A stretch of DNA of 52,736 nt, taken from positions 1 through 52,736 of the forward strand of contig NZ_JABAFC010000027.1 in the NCBI RefSeq assembly GCF_012843435.1, in the 5' to 3' direction. This DNA is from Psychrobacillus sp. BL-248-WT-3 (GTDB lineage Bacteria > Bacillota > Bacilli > Bacillales_A > Planococcaceae). The notes under the pieces were generated by a model that was given only the letters and a program-made list of their open reading frames with translations, was not told the origin of the DNA and did not search any database. The translations under genes and the position numbers were made by a program. Shown one piece after another: positions 51,525-52,736 of the stretch (positions within the stretch are counted from its first letter, which is position 1; each line of letters starts with the position of its first letter).

Positions 51525-52226
51525 ATGAAGTATGACGTAATATTGTTCGACTTGGACGATACCTTATTCGATTTTGGAATGACCGAAAGAAATGCATTCC
51601 ATCAGTTATTTTTAGAATATGGACTGCCAAACGGTTTGCAAGATTACTTAGGCAGCTACAAGACAATTAGTAAGGTTTTATGGGAAGAATTAGAACAGGG
51701 CGTTACAACGCTAGAGCTACTTAAAATAGAGAGATTCAAACGTTTATTTTTAGAACATAATCTAAAGTTAGATCTGGAAGCAGTAAGTCATAAGTACATA
51801 GAAAATCTAGGTAGAGAAATTCACTTAATATCTGGGGTGGAGGAAATGCTGGCTAGTCTGGCTGGATGTCGTTTAGCTATATTAACAAATGGATTTCAAA
51901 TTGCTCAGCATGCTAGGATCAAAGGTTCACCATTGAAGGATGTATTTGAAGCTATCATCACCTCAGAAGAAGCTGGTTATCAAAAGCCACAGCCTGCTAT
52001 ATTTGAATATACATTTAAGAAATTAGGAATAACAGAAAAGTCTAAAGTATTGATGGTTGGTGATTCTCTTACTTCTGATATACAAGGCGGAAACCAATTT
52101 GGAATAGATACATGCTGGTTTAATCCAAACCAAAAGGAAAACACAACAACTATAATACCAACATATGAAATAGAGAATTGGAGTCAGCTCAATGGAATTG
52201 TGAATGGTCAATTAATAGAGAAATAA
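51525..52226 (+). CDS. HAD family hydrolase, YjjG-type nucleotidase
   Basis: A 233-residue HAD phosphatase. Motif I is LFDLDDTLFD, motif II ILTNGFQ, motif III lysine lies in GYQKPQP and motif IV is MVGDSLTSDIQGG. The C1 cap and the sequence fit the YjjG/YfnB group, which dephosphorylates non-canonical or pyrimidine nucleotides. GAGAGGTGG precedes the ATG. It stands alone. Confidence 0.9.
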   Translation: MKYDVILFDLDDTLFDFGMTERNAFHQLFLEYGLPNGLQDYLGSYKTISKVLWEELEQGVTTLELLKIERFKRLFLEHNLKLDLEAVSHKYIENLGREIHLISGVEEMLASLAGCRLAILTNGFQIAQHARIKGSPLKDVFEAIITSEEAGYQKPQPAIFEYTFKKLGITEKSKVLMVGDSLTSDIQGGNQFGIDTCWFNPNQKENTTTIIPTYEIENWSQLNGIVNGQLIEK

Positions 52227-52355
52227 ATTAGAAAAACTCCCATTTAGTTAAAATAATTTTTTAAAATCTTCCAAATAATGTATACAATATTTCCAGTATA
52301 TGCGATAATAATCTTATAACAATATTATTGTTAAAGACATAACCTGGAGTTGACC

Positions 52356-52544
52356 ATGTTTGTGATAGCACGTAACACAAATGGTGTTACAGAAGTGTTG
52401 AAAAACTCAAATAGCCAAATGGTAAAAGTATTTTATGATTATGAAGAGGCAGAACGGTTTGTAACTCGATTAAACAAAAGTGTATTACCTAATAAACACT
52501 GGTCTGTTATAGAGGATTCGTCTATATTAAAGTTAAATGAGTAA
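52356..52544 (+). CDS. small hypothetical protein (62 residues)
   Basis: A soluble 62-residue protein with an alternating strand/helix pattern (MFVIARNTNG, VKVFYDYEEAERFVTRLNK, HWSVIEDS), compatible with a small alpha-beta fold. The ATG at 52356 has TGGAG six bases upstream; the TTG at 52350 overlaps it. The stop codon lies in the stem of a strong terminator, so it is a real end of transcription. Family not recognised. Confidence 0.7.
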   Translation: MFVIARNTNGVTEVLKNSNSQMVKVFYDYEEAERFVTRLNKSVLPNKHWSVIEDSSILKLNE

Positions 52545-52566
52545 GGAATGATTCCTTACTTTTTTT
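52540..52566 (+). terminator. terminator after the 62-residue protein gene
   Basis: AGTAAGGAA (52540-52548) pairs with TTCCTTACT (52552-52560), followed by a T run. The stop codon of the gene is part of the stem. Confidence 0.9.
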
Positions 52567-52596
52567 GTTGTTTAGGAAATTATAAAATTCGGAACC

Positions 52597-52736
52597 TGTG
52601 CCTTGCCCCTCGGGGTCAAATGGATAAAAGCTCCGGTGGCTGAGGAGCTGCCTCCTCGCTTTTCCCATTTGTCTGTCGGGGCAGTGACAGGCGATTCCGC
52701 TTTTCTTGATGTCTAGCTTCATCGCCTTGCCCCTCG
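52597..52736. repeat. second family of hairpin intergenic repeat (runs off the window)
   Basis: CCTTGCCCCTCGGGGTCAAA at 52601 opens an element with nested inverted repeats: CAAATGG/CCATTTG, AGCTCC/GGAGCT and GAGGAG/CTCCTC, and it closes with GTCGGGGC. After GATGTCTAGCTTCATCG the opening CCTTGCCCCTCG begins again at 52725, so a tandem second copy continues beyond the edge. Such CCCCTCG elements are widespread in Bacillaceae. Confidence 0.75.

Overview
The window is a chromosomal segment of a low-GC Gram-positive endospore-former relative (Bacillaceae/Planococcaceae; a Psychrobacillus- or Lysinibacillus-like organism would fit, but the genus is inferred). The basis is the AT-rich sequence, strong AGGAGG ribosome binding sites with frequent TTG and GTG starts, and a Bacillus-type gene order: UPF0316-NETI-purEKBCSQLFMNHD-yerA-yerB-yerC-pcrB-pcrA-ligA-camS-gatCAB-dgkB. 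Layout, left to right. (1) Bases 1-63 are the 3' end of a 5S rRNA gene with its terminator, so an rRNA operon ends here. It is followed to about 900 by a decayed tandem duplication of that end and by a six-unit 21-bp-period repeat array. (2) 1.3-16.1 kb is an accessory carbohydrate locus, all on the plus strand: a large secreted glycoside-hydrolase-like (GHL10) protein, an esterase, a ROK sugar kinase, a second cytosolic GHL10 paralogue, a DUF4127 protein overlapping an FAD-dependent oxidoreductase, a CUT1 sugar ABC transporter without its own ATPase, a YesL-type membrane protein, N-acetylmannosamine-6-phosphate epimerase (NanE) and an RpiR/MurR regulator. The set suggests uptake and breakdown of a modified, ManNAc-containing glycan, but no sialidase or sialic acid aldolase is present. 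This is the best candidate for an undescribed system. (3) 16.5-30.7 kb holds UPF0316 and NETI proteins and then the complete de novo IMP operon. It is controlled by two PurBoxes, a sigma-A promoter and a guanine riboswitch with a transcription terminator. A foldback element sits between purN and purH, flanked by 12-bp direct repeats. (4) 31.2-44.4 kb carries yerA-yerB-yerC, pcrB, pcrA with a LexA-type box, ligA, camS and the gatCAB amidotransferase. (5) 44.5-48.5 kb carries a peptidase S51-like gene, a second six-unit 21-bp array, a convergent Ktr/Trk potassium transporter gene, a thioredoxin-like gene and diacylglycerol kinase. (6) 48.8-51.5 kb is a cytochrome bd oxidase operon that includes two small membrane-peptide genes too short for normal gene calling, one of them CydS-like. 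(7) The end holds a HAD nucleotidase, a 62-residue unknown protein and a second family of hairpin repeats running off the edge. How the genes work together: purine synthesis, replication/repair (PcrA, LigA), Gln-tRNA formation (GatCAB) and respiration are core functions in near-standard order. The carbohydrate locus, the repeat arrays and the foldback elements are the accessory layer.
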